Source: Sciurus carolinensis
Taxonomy: Eukaryota > Chordata > Mammalia > Rodentia > Sciuridae
Direction of reading: 5' to 3'
DNA length: 64,000 bases
Assembly: GCF_902686445.1 (NCBI RefSeq)
Contig: NC_062213.1
Span: forward strand, 2,663,241-2,727,240
The translations under genes and the position numbers were made by a program. Positions 11,251 through 21,345 of the stretch are shown piece after piece. Position 1 is the stretch's first letter, and each line of letters begins with the position of its first letter. The notes under the pieces were generated by a model that worked only from the letters and a program-made list of their open reading frames with translations, did no database searches and had not been told where the DNA came from.

Positions 11251-11469
11251 AGCAGGGCCATCATGTCCCATCCCTTGTGGGCTGGGGATCGGGAGGACGT
11301 GGGCTGGTCACTCAGGAGCTGGCTGTCCCCCATCTGCCCATCTGTATCTGACAGGTGGACCTTGGGTGTCTCCTCACCACAGCCTGCCTGTCCCCTGCCC
11401 AGGCCCAGGGTGGGTGAGAGATGCTGGTGGCTGCAGAGGCCCATCAAGTCATGAGTCCCCAGGAAAGGT

Positions 11470-11630
11470 TTCATGTGGACACGTTTGGACAATTATTCCT
11501 ATTTCATCAAGTACCACTTAATTATTAAAAAATTAACGAGCCTTTGAGACTGTGTGAGACACGTCTGATTACATAGACACTTGAAGTCAATAAATACCTT
11601 TAGAGAGCCACTTACTGCTTAATCAGGGGC
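11470..11630. other. AT-rich island with homeobox-type motifs
   Basis: Between strongly GC-rich flanks this 160-bp stretch is markedly AT-rich. It contains TTAATTA (11,518-11,524), a second AATTAA core, TGATTACA and AATAAA (11,589-11,594). TAATTA is the classic homeodomain core. No repeat family is recognised. It is a candidate conserved enhancer-type element, inferred from composition only. Confidence 0.35.
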
Positions 11631-14559
11631 TGCTACTGACGACAGCCAGCCTGCTCCCTCTGGACTGGAGGCCCAACCCCATCAGTGCGCACGGGAGCAT
11701 GGGCAGCTGTGCTGGACCTGGTGACCGCCCGGCTGGGCCCAGCCTGTCTTCCATGGGACACTGGCCTCTCTTGGGAGCACCCACTCTGACTCTGCTCCCA
11801 CCTGGGCCTTTGCCTGCAGGGGTCAGGTCCTTGCACACCTGAGTCTGAGCTCGAAGGTCCCAGCAGGTGGCTTTCTCTTCCTGTCCTCCCTGACTGCTCC
11901 TCCAGTGCGCCCGCCCTCTGCCCTCAGCACGTGTCCGTGGACTGGCTATGGTCTGACCTGCGCTGGCCTCAGTTGCTTTCAGGCCCCTGCAAGAGCATGA
12001 CCCTCCAGAGCCGGGATGCCTGAGACTGGCCGTGACCCCCAGGAGCCCTGTGGACCTGCCCGTTTTCCTTGCAGGAGAGAAGGGTCACTGGAAGGAGCCC
12101 AGGTGGCAGGGGAGGCAGGGCCCACTGGCAGTGTGGTCACGGGCAGGGGCCTGGGTCTGTGGGCCACAGGACTCACCCGAGTGCCCCGGGCCTGGCAGGT
12201 CTCAGGGACTCACCTCTTCCCTCCAGCTCCTGTGAGTGAGGCTGGGCCCATTTCAGACACCTGGTTGTCTTTGAAGGACCACGACGCTCTGATGGCCTCA
12301 GAGGTGGGGTGGGAGGCAGTCCCCAGGCCCGAGGCAAACGGATGGGACAATTGAAACCCTCCCACTAACGCCGGGACTGCCAGTCCCCCTCTGCTGCTAA
12401 CGGTGGCTTTATGGAGGCAAGATTTAGGTTCAGGGAAGCGCACCATCCCGCGGGGCAGGCCGAAGGTCTGAGGGCAGCACAGCAAGACAGCCCCACCTGA
12501 GGCCCACCCGCTCGTCCCCGTGGCACATGGTCTCCGCATCTGGATGCCCAGCTGGCTGCATGGCCAGCAGTGCCCACAGCGGGTCAGCCACCCAGCTCGG
12601 CCCTGGCCCTGGTCTTAGCTGTGCTCCTTGCGCCTGATCCCCACAGAGGTGTGTCTGTTCTTCTGTGAATGCGTTTGGCATTACTCTGTGGGGATGGGAG
12701 ACGGGTGTGGACCAGAGGCTGAGGGGGCAGGGACCCCAGGATCGTCACTCAGGTCATGATGGATGGCAGGAGACGTTGGGGGCTGGTCAGCCAAGCCTGT
12801 GGTCCAACGCCTGAGGCTGTGAGCTGTGTCCTCCGTGAATCATCCGGCCCTCTGCACAGCCTCTGCTTGGCACAGGGAGGCTGCACAGCCTCCGCCTGCT
12901 CCTGTGCAAGATTTCAGGGGCGGAGGGCCCTGGCTATGGCCCGGGGACATGGCAGGAGGGCTCGCGGAGGGAGAAGGCACCTGATGCGCTCCAACCCTGG
13001 GGGAGTCCACACGTGTCACACGCATGGGTGCCACTGGCATGCACAGTACAGACGTGCGACCTCACAACTCACATCCACACGTGTGTGGGCCGGTGGCGCA
13101 CCCCACACGTGTGTGCACGTGTGTTCACGTGCACTCCTCACTGGGGGCCCCGAGGAGCTTACCAGGTGAGCTTCACCTCAGGAAGACTTGGGAGTGAGAC
13201 TCTCCTGCAAGCGTCCTGAGATCGCCACTCTGCCCCGAGGCCAGGCCTGCCTGCTGGATGCTGCCCAGGCCTGCTGGCGGGGTTTCATCTGGGCTTGGCC
13301 CAATTAGGACTTGGACCTGGGTGTTTGGCTGTGGGGAGAGAGGGGTGGGCTGAGGCTGGGAAGGGCTGCTACTCGGCGGCACAGGCTGGGGCACTCGCAG
13401 GACCTGCCCCAGGTCCTGGCATGGGGAGTCCTCCCTCGTGGAGGGTGCTGGAGGCCACGGGAGCCCATGGTGGGGTGGAGGGATGGAGGGCTGGCGCCCG
13501 CCTCGCAGGTACTAGGAAAGTCTTTGGCGGCCCGAAGGGCATGCAGCTGACGGAGGCGATAGGCAGCTGAATGAGGTAGAAACAGGAGCAGAGTCATAGT
13601 GCCCGTGCTGACAAGTCAGAAGGGACCTGAACCCCACCTGACCGGTGGTGACCAGGGGGTGGGAAGGGTGGCAGATGCCAGAGCGGCCGCTAGGGCTCCG
13701 CCGCCCTGCACCAGTCAGCCCTCTGGCTGGTGGGGCGCAGGAGGGGGCTGGCAGGAGTCTGGGCGGGCTGTCCACGCAGGCAAGCAGTGGACGTGGTTTG
13801 CTGGCTTGCTTTAGATGGCCTGGTGGAGGCCAGGAGTGGGGTCACAAGTTCTTCCTTCTTCCGAGATGCCCGTGGGCCTTGAGCTGGGTGCTGAGAGCTG
13901 GCCTCGTGGCAGGGGCCTCCCAGAGAGTTCAGGGAAGCTCTGAAGCAGTGGAGGCCACGCTGGGCAGAGCTGCTGCCCCAAGGGCCATCCAGACCAGCGG
14001 GGAGGCAGGCGGCCTGCTCTGGGTCCTCCCATTCTCTGAGGGACTCTGGTGGGACTTGTCAGAGCCCCTCCCTTCCCTGTGAGGACTGAAGGGGAGTCGC
14101 AGAGTGCCTGGCCCTGCCCCGGCAGACGGCATGCCATGGACGGCGGCGTGTCACCCCCGCGAGGGCCCCGCTTGCTCCTGCACCCTCTCTGCAGCAGACT
14201 GCTGCCCTGGCAGGGAGCCCCTGACTGCCAGTGGATGCCAGTCTGCTCCCTGCCTGCCCCGCCTGCCCTTGGGCGTCCACCATGTGCCTAAAGAGGAGCT
14301 CATGGTGGCTTCCGCTCAGCCTGCTCCTCCTCGGAGGCCCTGGTCTTGAGGGACGGAGCTGCCCCTGGAGCTGCTGGGCCCTCTTCTCCTCCCTTGGTCC
14401 CTACCTCATGTTCAGCAGGCTGGAAAGCCAGACAGGTCAGCCCACTGGCCTTGCTGGGCAGGCGACGGTCAAGCAGCCTCCTCCCCAGAGTCCTCGGTGG
14501 CTCCTGAGCCACAGGGCATTTGGACCATTTGAGTCACCTCACTATGGCCCTGTGACCCT
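11631..14559. other. GC-rich DNA, no supported gene
   Basis: No exon or RNA gene is recognised. The one local feature is the CACGTG cluster at 13,010-13,131. Open frames up to 145 codons are present on both strands without recognisable domains. Confidence 0.45.
13010..13131. other. Cluster of five CACGTG E-boxes in CA/GT-rich DNA
   Basis: CACGTG occurs at 13,010, 13,078, 13,106, 13,116 and 13,126, three of them within 26 bp. Two sit in the 10-bp palindrome CACACGTGTG. CACGTG is the consensus site for bHLH factors such as MYC/MAX, USF and CLOCK/BMAL1. The stretch is also a degenerate CA/GT repeat, so the sites may be a side-effect of simple-sequence drift. Confidence 0.4.
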
Positions 14560-14880
14560 CCAGCCTGGTGCGGCCCCTCCACTCCTTTACTTGCCACCCT
14601 CGGGCAGTGCCATCTGCTCCCAGTTCTTGCAGAATGTAGGGTGCTACTCCCATAAGCCTTTGCACCGCCCTGTTTACTTGAGCTGGAAAACTCCTGACCA
14701 TCCTTTGAAACCCTTACTAACTGTCACGGACTATTGTGAAGCATTGCCTGGCGTCCTCAGATGGGGCCAACTCTCCTCCCTGGCCCCTTGCACGCCCTTG
14801 TTCTGCATCTAGTTATTTGCTAGCTTGCCCTCTTCCCTAAGAGCAGAAGTTTCTAGAAGCAAAGCACAGCTAGGTTTCCA
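14560..14880 (+). repeat. L2 LINE 3' region
   Basis: A run of segments matches the L2 3' consensus in order: CCTTTGCACCGCCCTGTTTA, AAAACTCCTGACCATCCTTT, TTGTGAAGCATTGCCTGGCG, CTCCCTGGCCCCTTGCACGC, TAGTTATTTGC and AGAGCAGAAG. The fragment is old, with frequent substitutions and small gaps. No coding capacity remains. Confidence 0.72.
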
Positions 14881-15019
14881 TGGCTGAGGCCACCCAGCCC
14901 AGCTCAGCACACGCCAGCCCTGATGGACATGTGGGGCCGTGCGAGGTCTGGACCCTGCCACTCAGCCCAGGTGAGGACAGAGCAAGGTCAGCTGCAGCCC
15001 TGCATGCCAGGACCACCAT

Positions 15020-15052
15020 GGAGAGAAGGTGGAGAGAAGGTGGAGAGAAGGT
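15020..15052. repeat. Short 11-bp tandem repeat, 3 copies
   Basis: GGAGAGAAGGT is repeated three times in perfect tandem (15,020, 15,031, 15,042). It is purine-only apart from the T. Confidence 0.85.
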
Positions 15053-15154
15053 GGAACCTGACTGGGAACCACCGTGGCCGGTCGGTGACCACAGGTCCAG
15101 GCAGGACGGAGGCTCCCACGCTGGGACACAGCCTGGTCACAGGAGGGAGTTGAG

Positions 15155-15215
15155 CTCACCGAGGATGATTTATCCATTTGACTAATTAGATTTTAACAAA
15201 CCACTTTACACTGCA
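15155..15215. other. Small AT-rich island with CTAATTAG
   Basis: GATGATTTATCCATTTGACT is followed by CTAATTAG (15,182-15,189, a palindrome) and TTTTAACAAACCAC. It stands out from GC-rich flanks and contains a homeodomain-type palindrome. Candidate regulatory element only. Confidence 0.28.
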
Positions 15216-15469
15216 GCTGCGGAGGGTGGAAGGGACTCCGTGAGAAGCCTCCTGCACACTGGAAGCTGAGCAGGGCGGGGCTGGGCTGGGGAGCTGGGCG
15301 CAGCCGGGCCTCTGTGGCCTCCCCTCTGCAGCCTTCACCGCCCGCTTCCATCCCTCCCTTCCAGCCCGAGACAGCTGCGAGGGGAGCACCCAGACCCAGG
15401 CCCCTGGCCAGGCTCACGGCCCTCCGTGGTCCAGGGCGCTCTGCTGGTAGGAACTCGCTGAGACTCTCA

Positions 15470-15590
15470 CCATGCCCACCCCTGTGTGAGCAGACAAAGG
15501 CACAGAGAGGCCAAGCCACTGGCCCCAGGTGGCAGAGCTGGGATCTGAACCCGAACAACCCCACGCTGGCTTCTACATCACATCGTCTCC
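15470..15590 (-). repeat. MIR SINE
   Basis: AGACAAAGGCACAGAGAGGC, CCAAGCCACTGGCCCCAGGT, GGCAGAGCTGGGATCTGAAC and CCGAACAACC follow the reverse MIR consensus in order, including the tRNA-related segment equivalent to 'gagccgggattcgaaccc'. A long minus-strand open frame (15,193-15,927) crosses this element and so is unlikely to be a gene. Confidence 0.8.
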
Positions 15591-16084
15591 CAGCACAGGG
15601 GACATGGTCCTGCCTGGTGCTGCAGACCCAGCAGGTGCTCCGGTTTGCACTGAAGGGATGGGAGTGGGGGATATTTGGGCCAAGGAGAGAGCAGACCATG
15701 CCAAGCCTGTTCCAGGAGGGAGCAGGTGATGCTAAGCCCAGGGCAGGCAGGTCTTTGGTCAGTTGGAGAAGTGAGTGACAGGGACCCAGACTGCAGTGTT
15801 GAGGGGGGCAGACCACAGGGGCGGGGGGGTGTGGGGGCATGTGAGCCAGTGGGATGGCATGTGCCAGGCGAAACAGACTTAGCGTGGTCTCTCTTGTGCA
15901 TAGAAGGACGGGATGAGGTCTGGTCACCTCCCCTCTTCCAGGAAGCCCTCCCAGATCTCTCCTCTCTTTTCAGGCCAAGAAGGTGGAGGTTTCTAAAGTG
16001 GCCTTGGAGTCCCTTGTCCCTCTCTGCCCAACCCCAGATGTCAGCATGGTTCTCTGGATGGAGGGCAGGTCAGATTTCTAGATG

Positions 16085-16205
16085 TGAAGTCACACCCTGC
16101 CCCTTCTTGCTGTGTGTGACTGTGAGCAGGGACCCAATCTTTCTGACCCCAGGCTCCCATTGGAGAGGAAGACTACTGATAGCACCTGCTGAGGGTTCAG
16201 CCAGC
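16085..16205 (+). repeat. Probable MIR SINE fragment
   Basis: TTGCTGTGTGTGACTGTGAG, a CAATCTTTCTGACCCCAGGC segment and GATAGCACCTGCTGAGGGTT track the MIR plus strand (TAGCTGTGTGACCTTGGGC, CTCTCTGAGCCTC, ATAGTACCTACCTCATAGGGTT), with substitutions. Confidence 0.55.
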
Positions 16206-16746
16206 AGGACGTGAAGGGCGGGTGCCAGCCTGGGAGCAGAGACAGCTGCCCCGCTCTCCTGGCCTCCACCCTAACCCCCAGAACTGGGAGCAGAAACCCA
16301 AGAAGCAGGTGGGGGCTGGGGTTGGCAGCCCACATCAGGCTGGGCAGGGGGTCAGGAGGAGGGCCTCCAGGCTGCTGCGCCCGCCCCTGCAGAGACGCTC
16401 AGTCTGGGAGGTGGCGCCCCTTGGGTCCTGCTGCCCGCACCTCCCCAGGCTTCCACATCTCTCCTGGTCCAGGGGAGGACAAGGCCCTGGTGCAGACATG
16501 GCCTCCCTTGGCCGATGGACCTTGGCCTTGTCAAGAAGCACATTTCAATCATAACTAGAAGGTGGAGAACAAGAAACAAGTGAATTCAAGAGCAAGCACT
16601 AGCCATGTCTTCCAAGTGCAGGTCCTGCACCCAGGGGACCTGGGAGGACCTGTGGAGAAGGAGCCCTGCCCCCACGGGCGGGTGGGGAGAGGGGTGTCAC
16701 CAAACCCTCCAAGCCCCCTGCCCCATATAGCTTCCAGGCACAGGGC

Positions 16747-17037
16747 CGAGACTCTCGGCTGCAGAGAGCCCTCCACGTGGGCCCGACACTCCGCACAGAG
16801 CGAGGCCTCGGGAAGGCCTCCTACAGGGCGGGCTGCCGCCCAGCCCCCAGCCCCACGCCACTCCGCCCGTGCCAGAGGGTCCCCTTCACCCCCTGCACTC
16901 ACCCGAGGAGGGGCTGGTTCCAGGATGCGCGGCTGAGGGGTGGGCCAGGTGACCCCGCGCCTCCACCGCCCACCTGCCTCCTGCGGGAGGCGAGTCTCCC
17001 CTCCAAGGAGCGCTCGGGACACACGTGCGTGGAAACG
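16747..17037. other. CpG-island-like patch
   Basis: Counting by eye gives about 25 CpG in 290 bp at roughly 68% GC, an observed/expected ratio near 0.75, which would satisfy common CpG-island thresholds. There is no TATA box or recognisable first exon. It may be an orphan island, a promoter of an unannotated transcript, or an unusually CpG-rich stretch. Confidence 0.42.
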
Positions 17038-18079
17038 GAAGATCCAGTCAGGAGACCCTGCAGAGCCCGGTGCCCCACAGCCCTGCTGTTCCCTGGTTTG
17101 GCCCCGAATCCCAGCTAGGGCACCGCTGTCTCTGACCTGCTTCCCTCCTGAGCTCCTCTGTAGTCTGTGGCCTCTGAGAGCGTGGACTGTGCCACCTGCC
17201 CTGGTAATCCCACCTCCCCAGCAACACAGCCCACCGCCACGCTCCTGACGCAGGGTCTGCTGCAGTGCCCTGCCCTGGCTAGGCCGTGGGATCTGTAGTC
17301 AACCAAGAGGGAGCCATCGGTAGCTACAGAGTGTGGGAGCCACCTTTCTGGAGGCTGCGTGGAGAGCAGTTCACAGGCAGAGAGGACCACGAGGGTTAGC
17401 GAATGGCTGGAGTAGCCGGAGCGCGGACAGACCCAGCGGCAGGGTGGGAGGAGGAGGGGAGCTGGGCAGGCAGAGAGCCCCCAGAGGAGGGGTCCTGTCC
17501 GTGTTCCAGGCTACCAGGCCTGCTTTGACTTGAGGGCAGACTTTCTTCAACTTACGGTGGGGTGATTTTAGGGTCCCAGAGAAGTTGGCAGGTATGGCGG
17601 GCAGTGGCCACAAGCCGTCACCAGCCTCTAGGCCAGGCATTGCGAGTGTTGCAGGTGAAGGGCTCTGTGGGCCCTCCGTCTCTGCACCAGAGGGGAGGAC
17701 GCCCACCCTCCCCTGAGGCTGGGTCCACACACCCAGCCGGGCAGCGCTGTGCATCCTGTCCCGATGACCGGGCACTCTGGAGGCTGGGACCTGACCTCGG
17801 ACTTCAGCGGGGTGTCAAGCTCCCAGGCTGTCCTCTGCATGTTCCGGATTCAGTCCAGCCCCTCGTGGCACTTGGTCCGTTTCTCCTGGACTTGACGCCT
17901 CTGTGTCCCTGCCACTGTTAAGGAGGGCGAGGTCTCAGAGCACTTGGGGATGTCCACCGAGAAGCACAGCAAGGAGGAGAGCCTGGGGACAGGCGCCGGA
18001 GGCTCGCTGACTCCTCGCCCTGAGTGCGCCTGGTTTCCGCCCGCCCAGTGAACTTCGCACGCAGCCGTCTCTCAGGCGT
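17038..18079. other. GC-rich DNA, nothing recognised
   Basis: No repeat, exon or RNA gene was recognised. Confidence 0.4.
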
Positions 18080-19235
18080 GTCCCATGTTCCATCCCCTCA
18101 CTCCTTCTGTTTTTACTGTTTGGGATTATCCTGCAAGAGTTTTCCCTTCTCCCCATTTACTTACTTCTTCAACCAGTTTATGTCAATATGGATTTAGGGT
18201 TAGTTATTTTGTTCTTTTGAGTTTTAATCCAATACTATGTGAATTATGTATTTTGTTGCTCAAATTGTTCTAGATTTGGCCACTTGGAGCTCTTCCAGGC
18301 TGACTCCATTCAGTGTCCACTTGACATGGCAACCTTTTCCCTGTTTATTTATCTATCCATCTGTTCACCCATACTCCATCCATCCTCTACCTATTCATTC
18401 ATCCATCTGCCCATACTCCATTCATCCTCTGCCCACCCATTCATCCATCCACCAATCCATCTATCCACCTATCCATCTATCCTTCTAACCATAATCCATT
18501 CACTCCATCCATCCATCCATTCACCCATCACTCCCTCTATTCATAATCCATTCATGCCATTCATCATCCATCCCTCCCTCCTTCCATCCATCCATCCATC
18601 CATCCAGTACTTCCTTCCTTACTCTCTGACTCTACGACATGATCCAGGTGCAGCTTACCTCTCCTCAGTTCCCTAGAATTATCCATTTCTGCAGAGAGGA
18701 TATTTAGACACCAAGATCTGGGTCCTGGGTGTGCTTGTTGCCCTGGGGTGTCCTAGCTTCTGGGACTGGTCAGTGCACCACATTAGGTATTATATGTGTG
18801 TGTATTAACCTGGTCACATGTGCATTTCCATGACTAGCCCTGTACCAAACTTTCTGTACATGAATGGCAAAGCATATGGGTCCGTACTGCTGTCTCTGCC
18901 TAAACCAGCCCTGTGGGGCTGTGGTGCTGCTCCTCTTGTTTCTTGGCAACTCTGGCTACAGATGCTGGGAAGCCTGGCTCCATTACTTGCAGTTATCTAT
19001 GTAGGTTTGACTCTAGCGACTTCCAGCTTCAGAACTGCCAGCCACACCCTGTGAGAAGCAATGGGCCTGCCAGAGAGCAGAGCGGGCTTTGTCCTGAACC
19101 TCCCGGGAGCTGGTCAGTCTGTCTTCCCAGCAAGGTGGCCAGCTCCTCCCCTCCTGCTCTTCTCAGGGAAGTTCTCCCAAACCACTGTCATCTTGCGAGT
19201 CTCATCTGCTGTGTGGCATTCCCTCTTGGGGATCC
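18080..19235. mobile_element. Decayed LINE-like element (old L1 type), split by a microsatellite
   Basis: The left part has TTTTGAGTTTTAATCCAATA, TATTTTGTTGCTCAAATTGT and GGCCACTTGGAGCTCTTCCA. The right part has CACCAAGATCTGGGTCCTGG and GTGTGCTTGTTGCCCTGGGG. Both fit an ancient mammalian LINE-related repeat that I recall as one contiguous consensus. The (CATC)n microsatellite at about 18,350-18,606 sits between them. Family and strand are uncertain. No open frame is preserved. Confidence 0.55.
18350..18606. repeat. (CATC)n tetranucleotide microsatellite, interrupted
   Basis: This is an imperfect run of ATCC/CATC tetranucleotides with frequent ATTC, ACCC and TACT interruptions; the purest block is at about 18,584-18,606. 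It is embedded in a LINE-like element. The interruptions mark it as old. Confidence 0.92.
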
Positions 19236-19254
19236 TGACACCCTTGCTGACTGT

Positions 19255-20220
19255 TTAAAAGGGCAGATACAGTAAAGTTCGTTCTGATGGACGTTTCTGT
19301 GGACTTGACATAGGTGCATCCTTACCGAACCTGCTGTGGCCTGAGTGTCTGCTCACAAGTCCATAAGCCCCCTTCCCACCCCAGGCTCTGGCAGCGGCTG
19401 CTGTGCCCCACAACCAGGTTTTGTCCTTCACAGGCCACGTGGAGGCGCATGATGGACAGCCCTTTGGTCTGACCTTGTCACTTGGCCACGCGTCCTTCAG
19501 ATTCACCCCTTTGAGTGGTATGGCAGCGGCGCCCCCTCTGTTCGCCCAGCAGCACTGCACCATGCTGGACTTGCTGGCTTGACTGTCGCCCCACTGTGGG
19601 GGGCACCTTGCTTGTTTCCAGTTTGGATTGATTATGGAGGGAGCTTTTATAAGCATCACATATGCACTTTTGGGGGGTGAGAACACAAATATTGATGCAT
19701 TCGGTAAACATGGAGGGTGTGAAGTGGACTTGATCTTAGGGCAGGTCTAGGTTTAACCATGTGAGAGCCGACCGCCACCTTCCAGGGCAGGCGTGCCATT
19801 CACACGCAGGTCGGTGACAAGCGGCAGCTCCATGTGCCACTGCTTCCAGGATCTGGGGCTCTCAGGCTTTGCTTTTAATCTTAGTCCTTCTGGGACGTGT
19901 GTAGCACCTCTTGGCGTGGATTTAATCTGCATCAGCTGGGGTGCAGAGCGCCTCCCGCGCGTCCTTGCTGTCTGGAGGTGTTTGGAGAAGTGCCTGTTCA
20001 CGTCTCTTGCCTGTTCTTTCGCATCGGGTTTTGTTTTCTCAGTGTGGAGTTCCAGTTCCTTGAGTATTCTGGTAGCAGTCCTTTATTGGACACACGATTT
20101 ACAAATATTTTCTCCCAGTTTGTGGGTTGTCTTTTCATTATCTTAGAGATGTCTTTGGGAGAGCACAGATTTTTGACTCATCAGTTTATCAGCCACTCAG
20201 TCGACCTCTCCCTCTGGTGA
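19255..20220 (-). mobile_element. Old L1 3' portion, minus strand
   Basis: Recognisable landmarks of an L1 3' region read in reverse are GGGCAGATACAGTAAAGTTC, CTTGCTTGTTTCCAG, GAGTTCCAGTTCCTTGAGTA, ACGATTTACAAATATTTTCT and CCCAGTTTGTGGGTTGTCTT. The last two correspond to the well-known 'atttgcaaatattttctcccattctgtgggttgtctttt'. Much of the copy has gained G, C and CpG relative to the AT-rich consensus. It is inactive and has no ORF2 frame. Confidence 0.68.
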
Positions 20221-21224
20221 GTTTGCTGCATCTCTGGCTGGCGGGGCCGAGGGCGCCCACTGCGGCTCTGGGTGGCGTCTCCCCTCAGACCTCCGGGGTA
20301 CTTCCTCCCCGCACTTGGCAGGTTCTTTCCTTGCATAATGGTGTTGTTAACACTGCCTCCGGCAAGCTGGTGCTCGCTCTGAGAGGCTGATCCTGGGCTG
20401 TGGGGACCCTGGTCTTCCCAGGGCCTCCGCCTCCCCAGCCCAGGGCTCCGAGGCTCTGCCTGGTTCCCTGCAGGACCGTAGCCTGGACGGTCTCCCAGGA
20501 GTGGGCTGAGCTGTTACAGCACGCACCCTGGCCGCTCCCACTCTCGCGGTCCAGCCCTCGCTCCCTGCTGCCCAGTATCCTGAACCACGTTTTGGTTGCC
20601 TGGTTTTGTGTTGTTCAGGTGGAGGCTCCTTCCTGGCCAGTCCAGGGTGCCACCTCGAGTGGTGCCCCTCACTCATCGCTCCCAGCTGAATCATCACGAC
20701 ACCCCTGTCTTACCCTGGTGAGGTTCCTTGCCCAGGAGTCAGAGGTCAGGGTCATGGGCCAGGTCCCATGGATCAGGTTTCTGGCCTCCAGGGTCAGTGG
20801 CTTCCTGGAGAGCCTTGCTGACCTTGCACTGGTGAGGTGGCCCCAGGAGGCGGGTGGGGGGACAGCTGGGGCAGGGGCAGTCAGAAGAGGCTCATGGGCG
20901 TGGGACCTGAGGCTGGCCTGGGTGACCTGGGAATGAAGGAAGAGCGGGGGCTCCCCATGGGGCAGGTCAGGGGGCCCAAGCAGAGGCCTGCTGTCAGCAG
21001 GAAGAGGATTGCCAGGAACTCGCAGCTCCCGGGATCCAAGAACATTGACCTGAAATATGGGGAACAAGAAAGAACTGCGGACACCCCCAACCCTGTTCTC
21101 TCCTGTCCGAGCAGACAGGGACCTGAGTCCCAGAGAGCGGCCAGCTCCAGGAGCGGCGGTGGCCTGTGAGCGGCTCCCTGCTCCCCTGCGCACAGCCTTC
21201 CCGGGAGTCTCCTCTGCGCTCACT

Positions 21225-21345
21225 TGGATTTTCTCGACACGCCCTTGGCTGGCACATTTTTGCGCTATTAATATATAATTAGACACGGCTTTGGATTCTT
21301 CCTTTATCTTCAGGGCACATGTTTATTTTAGACCCACAAAAGGCA
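21225..21345. other. AT-rich island, candidate conserved non-coding element
   Basis: ATTTTTGCGCTATTAATATA followed by TAATTAGACACGGC (containing TAATTAG), then CTTTATCTTC and ATGTTTATTTTAGACCC, lies inside GC-rich flanks. No repeat is recognised. Candidate regulatory element by composition alone. Confidence 0.3.

Noticed and set aside
18195..18210. Single TAGGGTTAG resembling telomeric repeat
   Set aside because: One copy only, inside LINE-like DNA; no array.
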